Positions 7,811 through 17,721 of a stretch of DNA of 44,884 bases are shown piece by piece. A program made the position numbers and the translations under genes. Under the pieces are notes generated by a model. That model ran no database searches. It was not told the origin of the DNA and worked only from the letters and a program-made list of their open reading frames with translations. Within the stretch, counting starts at the first letter, position 1; each line of letters opens with the position of its first letter. The stretch is from an uncultured Pelagibacteraceae bacterium (GTDB taxonomy: Bacteria > Pseudomonadota > Alphaproteobacteria > Pelagibacterales > Pelagibacteraceae): the NCBI GenBank assembly GCA_902541315.1, contig CACBQF010000007.1:1-44884 (forward strand). Reading direction: 5' to 3'.

Positions 7811-10808
7811 TCAATCTTTTATTCTCCTTGTCTAAAAACACTGGATCCGTAATTGTCACGTTGATTTGTTTATTTTCCATAGGTATAATTAGTTTTTGAC
7901 CAATCATATTTTTTCCACCTTTAACAACACCTAAAGCAATAGATTTTTCTAAATTTGGACTATAGTAACTTGAAGTTACGTGACCCAACATTTCAACCGG
8001 AGACTTGCTTGCGTCCAGAACAATTTGAGCACCTTCTTCCAAAACTTCTTTTGGGTTTTCCGTAACCAAACCAATTAATTGTTTTCTGTCTTCTCTTATT
8101 GTATCTGATCTATATAAAGATCTTTTACCAATAAAGTCATATTTCTTTTTACTAACTATCCAATCCATTTGAAGATCGATTGGTGTCATAGTTGCATCTG
8201 TGTCTTGTCCCACAATTATAAATCCTTTTTCTGCTCTAAGTAAATGCATTGTTTCAGTCCCATAAGGTGTGATGTTAAATTCTTTTCCTGCCTCCATACA
8301 CTTTTTCCATACAGATTTTCCATAGTTAGCTTGAACGTTAATTTCATAACTTTGTTCACCTGTAAAACTTATCCTCATTACCCTACATTTGACTTTGTCA
8401 ATTTTGGTATTTTTAAAAGACATATGTGGGAATTTTTCATCAGACAAATCTAGATTAGGAATTACTTTTGAAATAATTTTTTTACTGTTTGGACCACAAA
8501 CACTAATTGTTGCATAATGATCAGTTACTGACGTTAAATATACGTCTAACTCTGGCCACTCTGTTTGAAGGTAATCCTCTAATTTACCTAAAACGGTTGC
8601 GGCTCCGCCTGTTGTTGTAGTCATAATATAGTGATTTTCATCTAAACGTGTTGTTACACCATCATCATAAACCATACCATCCTCATTAAGCATCAGTCCA
8701 TATCGACATTTTCCAATATCAAGTTTTGACCATGCATTTGTGTAAACTCTATTTAAAAACTCTGAAGCATCTGTGCCTTTAATATCGATCTTACCTAATG
8801 TTGAAGCATCTAATATACCGGCGCTATCTCTTGCAGCTTTACTCTCTCTTTGCACAGCTTCATGCATACTTTCATTTTTTTTTGGATAAAACCAAGCTCT
8901 TTTCCATTGTCCTACATTCTCAAACTTCGCTTTATTTTCTACGTGCCAATCATGAATCGGAGTTTTTCTAAAGACATCAAAATATTCTCCGACATTTCTG
9001 CCAACTATTGTGCCAAAAGTAAGAGGGGTATAGGGTGGTCTAAATGTTGTTGTACCAAGCTCACCCATTTTAGACCCGGCGGTTTCAGAGATAATTCCTA
9101 AAGCATGCATGTTACCAAGTTTACCTTGATCAGTACCCATACCTGTTGTTGTATATCTTTTTACATGCTCAATTGATCGGAAACCTTCCCTTAAAGCTAA
9201 TTTAATATCTTTTGCTGTAGCATCATTTTGATAATCAACAAATGGTTTTGTCTTACCAATTATCTTATCAGATGGAAGTAACCATATATTTCTTTTAGTT
9301 TTATTGAAATGAGATTGGATCTCAAGATTTTCATATTCAGTTTTCTTGATATTTAAGAAATCTTTAAGTTTTTTTGAAATACTTGATAATATTTCATCTA
9401 ATGTAAATTCTCCATTACAAGAACCTATGCTTATTTGATCTGAAGGATATGTATCTGGAATAAATACTTGATCTTCATCTCTGAATTTCAATTTTCCACC
9501 AGATTGCGTAAAAAGATGCACTGCTGGTGTCCATCCTCCAGACATGCCAAGGCAGTCACAATCAATAGAAATTTTAGAGCCCACAACTTTTTGACCATCT
9601 TTAGAAAGTTGCATTATTGAGATTTTATTAATCCTTTTGTATCCAAATGTATTAACAACTGTATAACCTTTATATATTTTGATATTATTTTTTTCTATTT
9701 CTTTGACTAATTTTGAATCAACATTTTCTCTATTATCGATAATAGCTTCAATTTTAATTCCTTTTTGAAATAAACTTATTGCTGTTTCATAGGCGCTATC
9801 ATTGTTAGTAAAAATAATATTTTTTTGACCACATGCAACACCAAACAAATTCGAGTATTTTTCTATGGCGGATGATAGCAAAATTCCTGGTCGGTCATTA
9901 TTGTCAAATACCAAAGGTCTTTCTAAAGATCCCGTTGCACTTATAACCTTTTTTGCTCTAATTTTCAGTAGTCTATGACGAACTTTTCCATCTCTTTGAT
10001 GCAAAGGTAAATGATCCGTTAAATTTTCTCGTGCCAATAAAAAATTGTAGCCATGAAAAGCAGCAACACTTGTTCTTGTCTTTATTTCTAAATTATCAAT
10101 TTTTTTTATTTCATTTATTTCTTTCTCTAACCATGAGCTCGAGATTTGATTGTTAATCTTGAAGTATTCTGAATTTTGATAAATTGTAGAACCACCAAGA
10201 TGAGGTTTTTCATCTAACAATAGTGTTTTAAAACCATTTTTTGCAGAAGTTTTTGCTGCAATTATACCTGAGATACCAGCACCAATAACTAGCACATCAC
10301 AATGGATATATTTATGCTCATATATATCAGGATCAGGCTCCGTAGGTGATTTACCTAAACCCGCAGACTTTCTTATAAAATACTCATATTTTTCCCAAAA
10401 ACTTGCTGGCCACATGAAAGTTTTGTAATAAAAACCTGCTGGAAGCACAGGACTTAAAAAATTATTTATACCTCCAATATCAAAGTTTACACTTGGCCAA
10501 CAATTTTGACTTGAAGCCTCAAGTCCCTCATAAATTTCTATTTCTGTTGCTCTAACATTTGGTTCGGTTCGAGATGTATTTTTATGAAGTTGAACAATAG
10601 CATTAGGCTCTTCTGAACCAGCAGTCATTATTCCCCTTGGTCTATGGTATTTAAAACTTCTTCCGACTAAATGGATATTATTAGCTAAAAGGGCAGATGC
10701 TAATGTATCTCCCTTATAACCATAATAAGTTTTATTATTAAACTTAAATGAAATTTTATATGTCTCATCTATAAACTTACTTGATTTAACTCTTAAATTG
10801 TTTGTCAT
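7803..10808 (-). CDS. soxA: sarcosine oxidase alpha subunit
   Basis: Large subunit of heterotetrameric sarcosine oxidase, which oxidatively demethylates N-methylglycine to glycine and passes the methyl carbon to tetrahydrofolate as methylene-THF. Three parts are visible in 1001 residues: an N-terminal ferredoxin-like domain (~1-100, with RSFKYHRPRGIMTAGSEEPN), an NAD-binding disulfide-oxidoreductase-like domain beginning CDVLVIGAGISG (~170-480), and a C-terminal aminomethyltransferase (GcvT-like) folate domain from ~residue 610 (TLGKIDIKGTDASEFLNRVYTN). Length is normal. It overlaps soxD by 4 and soxG by 8 bases. Confidence 0.96.
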   Translation of the reverse strand: MTNNLRVKSSKFIDETYKISFKFNNKTYYGYKGDTLASALLANNIHLVGRSFKYHRPRGIMTAGSEEPNAIVQLHKNTSRTEPNVRATEIEIYEGLEASSQNCWPSVNFDIGGINNFLSPVLPAGFYYKTFMWPASFWEKYEYFIRKSAGLGKSPTEPDPDIYEHKYIHCDVLVIGAGISGIIAAKTSAKNGFKTLLLDEKPHLGGSTIYQNSEYFKINNQISSSWLEKEINEIKKIDNLEIKTRTSVAAFHGYNFLLARENLTDHLPLHQRDGKVRHRLLKIRAKKVISATGSLERPLVFDNNDRPGILLSSAIEKYSNLFGVACGQKNIIFTNNDSAYETAISLFQKGIKIEAIIDNRENVDSKLVKEIEKNNIKIYKGYTVVNTFGYKRINKISIMQLSKDGQKVVGSKISIDCDCLGMSGGWTPAVHLFTQSGGKLKFRDEDQVFIPDTYPSDQISIGSCNGEFTLDEILSSISKKLKDFLNIKKTEYENLEIQSHFNKTKRNIWLLPSDKIIGKTKPFVDYQNDATAKDIKLALREGFRSIEHVKRYTTTGMGTDQGKLGNMHALGIISETAGSKMGELGTTTFRPPYTPLTFGTIVGRNVGEYFDVFRKTPIHDWHVENKAKFENVGQWKRAWFYPKKNESMHEAVQRESKAARDSAGILDASTLGKIDIKGTDASEFLNRVYTNAWSKLDIGKCRYGLMLNEDGMVYDDGVTTRLDENHYIMTTTTGGAATVLGKLEDYLQTEWPELDVYLTSVTDHYATISVCGPNSKKIISKVIPNLDLSDEKFPHMSFKNTKIDKVKCRVMRISFTGEQSYEINVQANYGKSVWKKCMEAGKEFNITPYGTETMHLLRAEKGFIIVGQDTDATMTPIDLQMDWIVSKKKYDFIGKRSLYRSDTIREDRKQLIGLVTENPKEVLEEGAQIVLDASKSPVEMLGHVTSSYYSPNLEKSIALGVVKGGKNMIGQKLIIPMENKQINVTITDPVFLDKENKRLNA

Positions 10809-11086
10809 TTATATTTTGTTGGAGGTTTTTCACCCATTTTATAAATTGCTTTAATTTCATCATTAGATGTATCTCTAACCATATTAAACCATTTTCTACA
10901 TCCATGGGTATGAACCCATCTTTCGAACTGGACACCTTTGATATTTTTTCTCATGAAAAGATATTCTGCCCACTGATCATCACTTAATTCAGTTGGCTGT
11001 TTTGGTCTAACTATATGAGCTTCACCTCCAGCTTTAAACTCGCTTTGTTCTCTTTCACCACAATAAGGACAATGAATCAAAAACAT
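10805..11086 (-). CDS. soxD: sarcosine oxidase delta subunit (zinc-binding)
   Basis: Small zinc-binding subunit, 93 residues. The ligands Cys6, Cys9, His59 and Cys63 are all present, at the same numbering as in the structurally known delta subunits (CPYC near the start; the HTHGC segment at 59-63). The highly conserved ERWVHTHGCRKWFNMVRDT stretch confirms the family. It starts one base inside the end of soxB and its stop overlaps the soxA start by 4 bases. Confidence 0.95.
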   Translation of the reverse strand: MFLIHCPYCGEREQSEFKAGGEAHIVRPKQPTELSDDQWAEYLFMRKNIKGVQFERWVHTHGCRKWFNMVRDTSNDEIKAIYKMGEKPPTKYK

Positions 11087-12339
11087 CAGTGTGCTACAGC
11101 AGCTGCACCATGTTCGTCAACAAGATCTCCACTTACAAATCTATTAAGATTAAATGCAGCATTTAATTTATGAGGTTCATCATTTGCTATTGTATGGGCG
11201 AATAGATCTCCTGAACCTGGTGTTGCTTTAAATCCTCCAGTGCCCCAACCACAGTTAAAGTATAAACCTTTAATTGGTGTCTTACTAATAATAGGACTGG
11301 CGTCAGGACATATATCTACAATACCACCCCATTGTCTTAACATTCTCATTCGGCTAAATATTGGGTATAATTCTAAAATAGCATTTAAAGTTCCCTCTAC
11401 AATTTCATGACTTCCTTTTTGAGAATAAGAAACGTAGTCATCTGTGCCAGCTCCAATTACTAGCTCACCTTTATCAGACTGACTAACATAAGCATGTACA
11501 GCATTAGACATAACTACTGTATCAATAATAGGTTTTACTGGTTCTGACACTAATGCTTGAAGAGGTTTACTTTCCAAGGGTAACTTTAAGCCTGCCATAT
11601 TTGCAATTACACTTGAATGACCAGCAGCAACAACACCAATTTTTTTTGTTTTGATATAACCTTTAGTTGTTTCAATACCCTCAATACCATCACCACTTCT
11701 TTTAATTCCTTTGACTTCGCAATTTTGAATTATATCAACACCCATTTCATCAGCACCTCTTGCATAACCCCAAGCCACTGCATCGTGACGTGCAGTACCA
11801 GCCCTACGTTGAAGTGTTCCTCCTAAAACAGGATATCTAATATCTGGAGAAATGTTTATTATCGGACAAAAGTTTTTTACTTGTTCTGTATTAAGATAAA
11901 CTGCATCAACACCATTCAATCTGTTAGCATGAGTTCTTCTTTTGAGATCTCTAACATCCTGCAAATTATGAGCAAGATTCATTACACCTCGTTGACTGAA
12001 CATCACATTGTAATTTAATTCTTGTGAAAGATTTTCCCAAATTTTTAAAGCATGATCATATAAACCTGCACTTGCGTCCCATAAATAATTTGATCTTATT
12101 ATAGTAGTATTTCTTCCAGTGTTGCCCCCACCGATCCAACCTTTTTCCACTACAGCTATATTTTTCATATCATGTTTTTTTGCAAGATAATAAGCTGTAG
12201 CTAATCCATGACCTCCACCACCAACAATTACAACGTCATATTCTTTTTTTGGATCAGGATCACCCCAAGCTTTTTGCCAGTTTTCGTGATAAGAAAAAGA
12301 ATTTTTAATTAGTGATATTATTGAATATTTATTTTTCAT
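11086..12339 (-). CDS. soxB: sarcosine oxidase beta subunit
   Basis: Catalytic FAD subunit of heterotetrameric sarcosine oxidase, where sarcosine is oxidised. The dinucleotide-binding motif is [15 protein letters not shown] near residue 36, followed by [17 protein letters not shown]. The [16 protein letters not shown] segment probably carries the histidine that holds covalent FMN in this family. The C-terminal [20 protein letters not shown] is the usual FAD-capping motif. At 417 residues it has normal length. It is the first gene of the sox operon. There is no ribosome-binding site before the ATG at 12339; instead a promoter ends 7 bases upstream. Confidence 0.96.
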   Translation of the reverse strand: MKNKYSIISLIKNSFSYHENWQKAWGDPDPKKEYDVVIVGGGGHGLATAYYLAKKHDMKNIAVVEKGWIGGGNTGRNTTIIRSNYLWDASAGLYDHALKIWENLSQELNYNVMFSQRGVMNLAHNLQDVRDLKRRTHANRLNGVDAVYLNTEQVKNFCPIINISPDIRYPVLGGTLQRRAGTARHDAVAWGYARGADEMGVDIIQNCEVKGIKRSGDGIEGIETTKGYIKTKKIGVVAAGHSSVIANMAGLKLPLESKPLQALVSEPVKPIIDTVVMSNAVHAYVSQSDKGELVIGAGTDDYVSYSQKGSHEIVEGTLNAILELYPIFSRMRMLRQWGGIVDICPDASPIISKTPIKGLYFNCGWGTGGFKATPGSGDLFAHTIANDEPHKLNAAFNLNRFVSGDLVDEHGAAAVAH

Positions 12340-12346
12340 TGTGCAA

Positions 12347-12375
12347 TAAATACTTGATTAATATTGAATATTCAA
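12347..12375 (-). promoter_or_regulatory. predicted sox operon promoter, leaderless geometry
   Basis: On the minus strand TTGAAT (12375-12370), a 17-base spacer and TATTTA (12352-12347) stand at -36 and -13 relative to the soxB ATG. A start of transcription at the usual distance would fall on or next to the A of the ATG, so the mRNA would have no leader. The -35 box lies inside a perfect palindrome at 12363-12376. Confidence 0.45.
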
Positions 12376-12376
12376 T
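12363..12376. repeat. 14-base perfect palindrome between soxB and tRNA-Ser
   Basis: ATTGAATATTCAAT is its own reverse complement. It is flanked by the looser pair CTTGA (12353-12357) and TCAAG (12381-12385). It contains TTGAAT on both strands, so it can supply a -35 box to soxB leftward and to the tRNA gene rightward. It could equally be an operator for a dimeric regulator. Which of these holds is not decided by sequence. Confidence 0.5.
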
Positions 12377-12401
12377 GATTTCAAGTTACACACTTATTAA
12401 T

Positions 12402-12493
12402 GGAAAGGTGGGTGAGAGGCTTAAACCAGTCGTTTGCTAAATGACCGTGCGAGGAAACTTGTACCGAGGGTTCGAATCCCTCCCTTTCCGCCA
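12402..12493 (+). tRNA. tRNA-Ser (anticodon GCU)
   Basis: A class II tRNA with encoded CCA. The acceptor arms GGAAAGG (12402-12408) and CCTTTCC (12483-12489) pair fully, with discriminator G at 12490 and CCA at 12491-12493. The anticodon stem GTCGT/ATGAC closes a 7-base loop with GCT at 12436-12438, reading AGC/AGU serine codons. A long variable arm follows, typical of tRNA-Ser, then the T arm GAGGG-TTCGAAT-CCCTC. No terminator is visible before the convergent gene end at 12509. Confidence 0.96.
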
Positions 12494-12508
12494 TTTATAA
12501 TAAAAAAT

Positions 12509-14104
12509 CTACCTTTTAAATAATTCTTTCAATTTATTGTTAATTTCTAAAGAGACTGATTCCCAATTATTTATTTTGTCAGCTTTAATTATTTCTAAAT
12601 TATCATAAAAACATCTTTCCTTTAATTCTATATGCCATCGCCAATCAGGATTAGAATTAAGCAATAGCAAAGTTTTAACACCCATTGTAGATGCAAGATG
12701 AGTCATTGAGGTATCGACTGAAATCAATAGGTCTATATTTTTTAAAACAGAGATAGTATCAACAAAACTTTTATTTCCTAAATCAATTTGTTCAGAGAAA
12801 TCTGTAATAAATTCTTGCAAGTTATTAGATTTAATATCTTTTGAAAATTTGTCTTTTTGTAAACTTAAAAAAGAGTAACTTTTATCTTTAATTAAATTAC
12901 TAAAAAATTTAAAAGGAATAGATCTTTGTTGATCATCAAGAAATTTTTCGTTTCCTTTCCATTGAATAGCAATGATTGGTCTTTTTAAATTCTCAAGTTT
13001 TTTTTTCCATTTCAAATTATTAGAAATATCATTTGATATAAAAGAGATACATCTTTTAAATTTATTTTCGATTTTATATTGTATGTATGGTAGAGTTAAT
13101 AAATATTGATAAAAATCAATTTTATTAATTTGATCTAAATCATTTATAATTTTACATGGACAATTTTGAAAAATATGTGAAATTTTTTTATTAATATAAA
13201 ATAATATTTCACAATTATATTTTTCTTTTAACCAAAAAATATATCTAGCAAATTGTAAATTATCTCCAATACCTTGTTCACTAAGTATCAAAATTTTTTT
13301 ATTATCTATTTTTTCCTTAAACCATTCTTTACAATTGAAATCTTTAACCAATTTATTCGTAATTTTTAAATTGTCCAATTGTACTTTTTTTCTTGCCTCA
13401 AAAAAATAAAAAGCTTTATCATAATCATTTATAGCAAAATAACATTTACTTAATCCTATTTTAGCAATTGTATGATCTTTATCTATGTCTAAAACTTTAT
13501 TATAATTTATGATTGAGTTTTCAAAATCTTTTATTTGAAATAAACAATTAGCTAAATTTAGCATTGCTTGTTTATTTTTATCATTTATATTAAGGCACTG
13601 TTTAAATAAATTAATCGCTTTTTTAAAATTAATTTCCTTTAAATAACAGATTCCAAGATTATTAAGAGCACTTAAATTTTTTGGTTCCTTCAATAAGATA
13701 TCTTCAAATTTTTTTTTGGCTTTTTCATACTCTTTATTCATCATTTCAATTAATCCAAGATGATATTTAGCTAATGAATTCTCTTGATTTATATTTAGTG
13801 TTTTATTGAGATAATCTATTGTTTTATTTACATCTTTTTCTTGAAAAAAAACGAGACCTAAATTTAAATTTGCAAATTCATGATTTTTATTTATTTTGAG
13901 TATTTTAAAAAAAAATTTTTTTGCATTTTCATTATTATTTTTTTTTATTTCTATTATCCCTAAGTATAAACAAGCTATTATTTGTGTCGATTTTTCATTT
14001 TCCAGAATTTTAAAACACTCAATAGCTTCATTTAGTTTGTTTTTGTTGAAAAATTCTATTCCAGATTTTAATTTTTGTTGGAAAAAAGACTGATTAAATT
14101 CCAT
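12509..14104 (-). CDS. TPR-repeat protein with GT9-like glycosyltransferase C-terminal domain
   Basis: Residues ~1-250 are tandem tetratricopeptide repeats; examples are YLGIIEIKKNNNENAKKFF, ANLNLGLVFF and ALNNLGICYLKEINFKKA. From about residue 265 there is a GT-B-like domain with ILILSEQGIGDNLQFARYI and a nucleotide-sugar-site-like LLISVDTSMTHLASTMGVKTLLL. This is the pattern of TPR proteins related to ADP-heptose:LPS heptosyltransferase (GT9). A role in building surface sugars is likely but the acceptor is unknown. The gene starts 2 bases after the transglycosylase stop, so the two share an operon. It is very AT-rich, as are its neighbours. Confidence 0.7.
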   Translation of the reverse strand: MEFNQSFFQQKLKSGIEFFNKNKLNEAIECFKILENEKSTQIIACLYLGIIEIKKNNNENAKKFFFKILKINKNHEFANLNLGLVFFQEKDVNKTIDYLNKTLNINQENSLAKYHLGLIEMMNKEYEKAKKKFEDILLKEPKNLSALNNLGICYLKEINFKKAINLFKQCLNINDKNKQAMLNLANCLFQIKDFENSIINYNKVLDIDKDHTIAKIGLSKCYFAINDYDKAFYFFEARKKVQLDNLKITNKLVKDFNCKEWFKEKIDNKKILILSEQGIGDNLQFARYIFWLKEKYNCEILFYINKKISHIFQNCPCKIINDLDQINKIDFYQYLLTLPYIQYKIENKFKRCISFISNDISNNLKWKKKLENLKRPIIAIQWKGNEKFLDDQQRSIPFKFFSNLIKDKSYSFLSLQKDKFSKDIKSNNLQEFITDFSEQIDLGNKSFVDTISVLKNIDLLISVDTSMTHLASTMGVKTLLLLNSNPDWRWHIELKERCFYDNLEIIKADKINNWESVSLEINNKLKELFKR

Positions 14105-14106
14105 AT

Positions 14107-16326
14107 TTAATAAAGAGGATCATCTTTAAAAAAATTTTTCATTTTTATAGGTTTTTGCTCTAAGATATATCGATAGACATTATAATTTTCCAAAACTCTT
14201 TGTACATAATTTCTTGTTTCTTTAAATTTAATTAGTTCTATCCAGTTTATATAATCAATCTGTTTTTTTTGAGGGTTTTTATTTATTTTTTTCCAATATT
14301 TAACTCTTTTAGGACCGGCATTATAAGCTGCAACAGCAAAAGGATAAGCTCCATCATAATCGAGAATTAAACCAGCTATATAATGTGATCCAAGATTTAT
14401 ATTGTACTCTGCATCCTTTGTAAGTCTTGATTTTGAATAGGGAAGCTTTGCTTGTTTGGCAACTACTTTTGCAGTGTAGGGCATTAGTTGCATTAAACCT
14501 TTTGCACCGGCATGACTATTAGCACTTAAATCAAATTCACTTTCTTGTCTTATTATTGATAGAATAAAAGCAGTTTCTGGTATCTTTCTTCCATTGATAT
14601 ATTTGGGTGTGCTTATAATTGGATAGTTAAATTTATTATGGAATCTTTTTTCATAGGAAGCAATTTTAGCAATTTGAATTGCAAAATCAAATCTATCAAT
14701 ACTAGTTGCTAGTTGTGCTGCTAAAATTTCACTTCCATTTATGATATTATCATTGGCTAGATGTCGAAGAATATGTTTGGAGTATTTATCATTGTCGAGT
14801 TCATCAAGAAGATAGATTATTTTTACTAATTCCTTTTTAAAAAAATAATCCTTATAATCTTTTGATACCTCTAAATCTTTCGGAAGTTCAAACGTTTTAT
14901 CAGGATTTAGTTCCATAAAAGCTAATTGACCATAGTAAGTAGTCAAAAATCCTGCCGCTTTTTCAAGCCATTCAATAGCTAGGTTTTTTTCTCCAAGTTT
15001 TTGGTAAGTTTTTCCTAACCAATATGCACCACGGGAAACACTTATCGGATAGCCCACATTATTATAAAAATTTTCAAAATGATCTTTTGCCAATAAAGGA
15101 TCATTTAAAAAACTTAGTGCTATCCATCCGCTCATCCATTCCGCTGCTGCATATTCAGGACCTTCGGTCAATGCATGATTACTTGATATTTTATACGCTA
15201 CTTCAAATTTTTTTTTGTAGATAAGAGATCTTGAAATTATTTCTCTTTCAATCCACCATTTATCAGGTCGAACAAGATAATCTTTAGTATTATTAATCTT
15301 TAATAAAATATCTAGAGAACTGTCAACTCTTCCTCTTTTTCGTCTCCATTTTAATCTGTCGTAATTTAATCCTGCATCATTTTTAAATTTAGTAGGCACT
15401 TTTGCAATAGCATTATCTACACCATATGACTTACTCATTAAAAGTTGTCTTGCTGTGTATAAAAGCTGATAGTCTTTTGGTAAATATCTTAAAAGCCTTT
15501 TTAAATCCCAATATTTATCATTCCAGGCAAGATAATCTGCTCTTTTAATATAATCATCAGAATTTAGATATTTTTTAAATTTTTTCCTATAAAATTTAAG
15601 TTCAGATCTGTTAAGTTCAGCTGTTATCCATCCTTCTTTAACTAATGAAATTCCTTTTTGCTTACTGCCTAGCAAAATATAGCTTTCACCTAATATCATT
15701 TTTCCAAAACCACTTAACGGTTCACTAGCTTCAAACCAACTAATAATCTTTTTTGGTGACACAGTATCTGTTGAAAGTTTGTGCTCTGCTAAATATTTAA
15801 TTCGTCCTATTCTTGGGTAATTCTCATTTGCATCAATAAATGCTTTATATTCATAATATGAGGCTTTATTTCCTTTTGTTAAAAGGTGTCTCCATTGTAT
15901 GAAGTTATAAATTGATTTATCCTTAGCTCTTTTTGAAATCTTTAAAGCAGAGGTCCACTTTGCTTGTTTCATTTCACTCAAAGCTTTTTTTGCTAATGCA
16001 AAATCTTTTTTACTGTAATATTTTGATTTTTTAACAGGATCGTCTTTTTTAACTCCTGCTATCAAAGGTTTTTTTTTTGGTAAAATTATACCTATATTCG
16101 ACTTTTTTTTTGTAACTTTTTTGTAATCAGGTTGTTTTTGTTGGTTTTTTATGACCTTTTTAGTTGATGGTTTTTGCAAAGGTTTTAAGACATCTATAAG
16201 CAGTTTCTTTTCTTTTTCCTCTAAAGTTTGTAAAGGCTTTTTTAATGGTATTATTTCTGCAAATGTTTGAACAGATTGATTAAAAATTGTAAACAAACTA
16301 ATAATTAACAAGAATTTTTTAAACAT
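14107..16326 (-). CDS. slt: soluble lytic murein transglycosylase
   Basis: Periplasmic enzyme that cleaves the MurNAc-GlcNAc bond of peptidoglycan to give 1,6-anhydro ends. A signal peptide covers residues ~1-23. A Lys/Pro-rich linker with repeated KKPL-like motifs spans ~25-90. A long helical superhelix (~90-560) follows, as in Slt70, then the SLT catalytic domain with the acid Glu595 in IIRQESEF, GAKGLMQLMPYTA and AVAAYNAGPKRVKYW. At 739 residues it is slightly longer than E. coli Slt because of the linker. It starts divergently from dapA with only 43 bases between. Confidence 0.93.
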   Translation of the reverse strand: MFKKFLLIISLFTIFNQSVQTFAEIIPLKKPLQTLEEKEKKLLIDVLKPLQKPSTKKVIKNQQKQPDYKKVTKKKSNIGIILPKKKPLIAGVKKDDPVKKSKYYSKKDFALAKKALSEMKQAKWTSALKISKRAKDKSIYNFIQWRHLLTKGNKASYYEYKAFIDANENYPRIGRIKYLAEHKLSTDTVSPKKIISWFEASEPLSGFGKMILGESYILLGSKQKGISLVKEGWITAELNRSELKFYRKKFKKYLNSDDYIKRADYLAWNDKYWDLKRLLRYLPKDYQLLYTARQLLMSKSYGVDNAIAKVPTKFKNDAGLNYDRLKWRRKRGRVDSSLDILLKINNTKDYLVRPDKWWIEREIISRSLIYKKKFEVAYKISSNHALTEGPEYAAAEWMSGWIALSFLNDPLLAKDHFENFYNNVGYPISVSRGAYWLGKTYQKLGEKNLAIEWLEKAAGFLTTYYGQLAFMELNPDKTFELPKDLEVSKDYKDYFFKKELVKIIYLLDELDNDKYSKHILRHLANDNIINGSEILAAQLATSIDRFDFAIQIAKIASYEKRFHNKFNYPIISTPKYINGRKIPETAFILSIIRQESEFDLSANSHAGAKGLMQLMPYTAKVVAKQAKLPYSKSRLTKDAEYNINLGSHYIAGLILDYDGAYPFAVAAYNAGPKRVKYWKKINKNPQKKQIDYINWIELIKFKETRNYVQRVLENYNVYRYILEQKPIKMKNFFKDDPLY

Positions 16327-16334
16327 ATTCTTTT

Positions 16335-16340
16335 ACTATA
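16335..16340 (-). promoter_or_regulatory. predicted -10 box of slt, leaderless geometry
   Basis: TATAGT on the minus strand ends 8 bases before the slt ATG at 16326. Five of six bases match the consensus. A TTATAA 17 bases upstream could be a weak -35. No Shine-Dalgarno sequence is seen before the ATG. Confidence 0.35.
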
Positions 16341-16355
16341 TGAATCTTTAAACTA

Positions 16356-16364
16356 TGTTATAAG
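16356..16364 (+). promoter_or_regulatory. predicted extended -10 promoter of dapA, leaderless geometry
   Basis: TGT-TATAAG is an extended -10 element whose 3' end lies 5 bases before the dapA ATG at 16370. Transcription would start on or next to the A of the ATG. No good -35 and no Shine-Dalgarno sequence are seen. The same layout occurs before spoT and argC. Confidence 0.45.
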
Positions 16365-16369
16365 TACTT

Positions 16370-17251
16370 ATGTTTAAAGGTTCAAATGTTGCTTTAGTCA
16401 CCCCATTTAAAAATAATCAACTTGATGAAGAAAATTACATCAAGTTAATACATTTTCACATCAAAAATGGTACAAATGGTCTAGTACCTGCTGGCACAAC
16501 AGGAGAGTCTCCAACTTTAAGTCACGACGAGCATCAAAAAGTAATTGAACTATGCGTAAAAGAAAGTAGCGGTAAAATACCAGTTATTGCAGGAACTGGA
16601 TCAAATTCCACAGAAGAAGCAATTTCTCTTACAAAACATGCTGAAAAAATAGGGGCAAACGGAGCTCTTATTGTTACTCCATATTATAACAAACCAACAC
16701 AAGAAGGTTTGTATCAACACTACAAGGCTATAAATGATAAATGTGGGATACCAATCCTGATTTATAATATTCCAGGAAGATCTGTAATTGATATGTCTGT
16801 AGACACGATGGCAAGATTATTTGAATTAAAAAATATTGTTGGTGTAAAGGACGCTACGGGAGATTTAAATCGAGTAAATCAAACATTAGAGAAAATGGGA
16901 AAAGAATTTATTCAACTAACTGGGAATGATGATAATGCGATGGAATTTAATAAAAGGGGAGGTGTTGGGGCTATAAGCGTTACAGCTAATATAGCACCTA
17001 AATTATGTTCTCAATTTCAAGAAAGTTCTTTAAAGAATGATAATAAATCAATTCAAGAAACTGTAAAATTGGATAAAATTTTGCAGCCTTTGCATAATGT
17101 AATGTTTGTTGAGAGTAATCCGAGCCCAGTTAAATATGCAGCAAAACTTTTAAATCTTTGTACTGATGATGTTAGACTTCCACTGGTTAAAGTTACAGAA
17201 AAAACAAAAGATATTGTAGAAAAAGCACTTCGGTTATCTAAATTGATTTAA
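16370..17251 (+). CDS. dapA: 4-hydroxy-tetrahydrodipicolinate synthase
   Basis: Condenses pyruvate with aspartate semialdehyde, the first committed step to diaminopimelate and lysine. Class I aldolase TIM barrel of normal length (293). The pyruvate-binding GTTGESPTL loop, the [14 protein letters not shown] segment, YNIPGRS and the Schiff-base Lys160 in GVKDATGDL are all present. Its stop overlaps the smpB start by one base, giving the dapA-smpB pair common in alphaproteobacteria. The ATG is the first codon after a -10 box, see the promoter at 16356. Confidence 0.97.
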   Translation: MFKGSNVALVTPFKNNQLDEENYIKLIHFHIKNGTNGLVPAGTTGESPTLSHDEHQKVIELCVKESSGKIPVIAGTGSNSTEEAISLTKHAEKIGANGALIVTPYYNKPTQEGLYQHYKAINDKCGIPILIYNIPGRSVIDMSVDTMARLFELKNIVGVKDATGDLNRVNQTLEKMGKEFIQLTGNDDNAMEFNKRGGVGAISVTANIAPKLCSQFQESSLKNDNKSIQETVKLDKILQPLHNVMFVESNPSPVKYAAKLLNLCTDDVRLPLVKVTEKTKDIVEKALRLSKLI

Positions 17252-17721
17252 TGATAAAAAAAACCAATCAAGGTTTAAAAATAATCTGTTTAAATAGAAA
17301 AGCAAGTTTTAATTTTTTTTTTGAAAGTCTCTTGGAGGCTGGAATTGTTTTAAAAGGTTCGGAGATCAAATCTTTAAGGCAAGGTAAAGTTAGTATTGCA
17401 GACTCCTATGCTGTTGAAAAAAATGGAGAAATGATTTTAATTAATTCTCATATAGCTTCTTACAAACAAGCAAGTTACATAAATCACAAACCACTAGATG
17501 AAAGGAAACTTTTACTGAATAAAAGAGAAATAAATAAACTTATAGGCAAGATACAAAGAGAGGGTTTCACAATAATTCCAACAAAAATGTATTTTAAGAA
17601 AGGTAAAGCCAAAATTGAGTTAGCAATTGCTAAAGGAAAAAAACAATTCGATAAGAGAGCTGCGATTAAAAGAAGAGATTGGAATCGCGACAAAGCAAGA
17701 TATGTCAGAAAAACAAGCTAA
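17251..17721 (+). CDS. smpB: tmRNA-binding protein SmpB
   Basis: Binds tmRNA and delivers it to stalled ribosomes for trans-translation. The OB-fold core has [32 protein letters not shown], and the basic C-terminal tail [20 protein letters not shown] is the part that enters the mRNA channel. At 156 residues it has normal length. It overlaps dapA by one base and folK by 20 bases. The tmRNA gene itself is not seen in this window. Confidence 0.97.
   Translation: MIKKTNQGLKIICLNRKASFNFFFESLLEAGIVLKGSEIKSLRQGKVSIADSYAVEKNGEMILINSHIASYKQASYINHKPLDERKLLLNKREINKLIGKIQREGFTIIPTKMYFKKGKAKIELAIAKGKKQFDKRAAIKRRDWNRDKARYVRKTS

Noticed and set aside
8850..9101. Open frame on the plus strand inside soxA (and similar antisense frames in gatB, metY, hppA, glyA)
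   Set aside because: Opposite-strand shadow of a well-conserved gene, with no ribosome site and no recognisable domain.
17627..17701. N-terminal extension of folK into smpB
   Set aside because: The extra residues are Lys/Glu-rich read-through of smpB in another frame; FolK homology starts just after ATG 17702.
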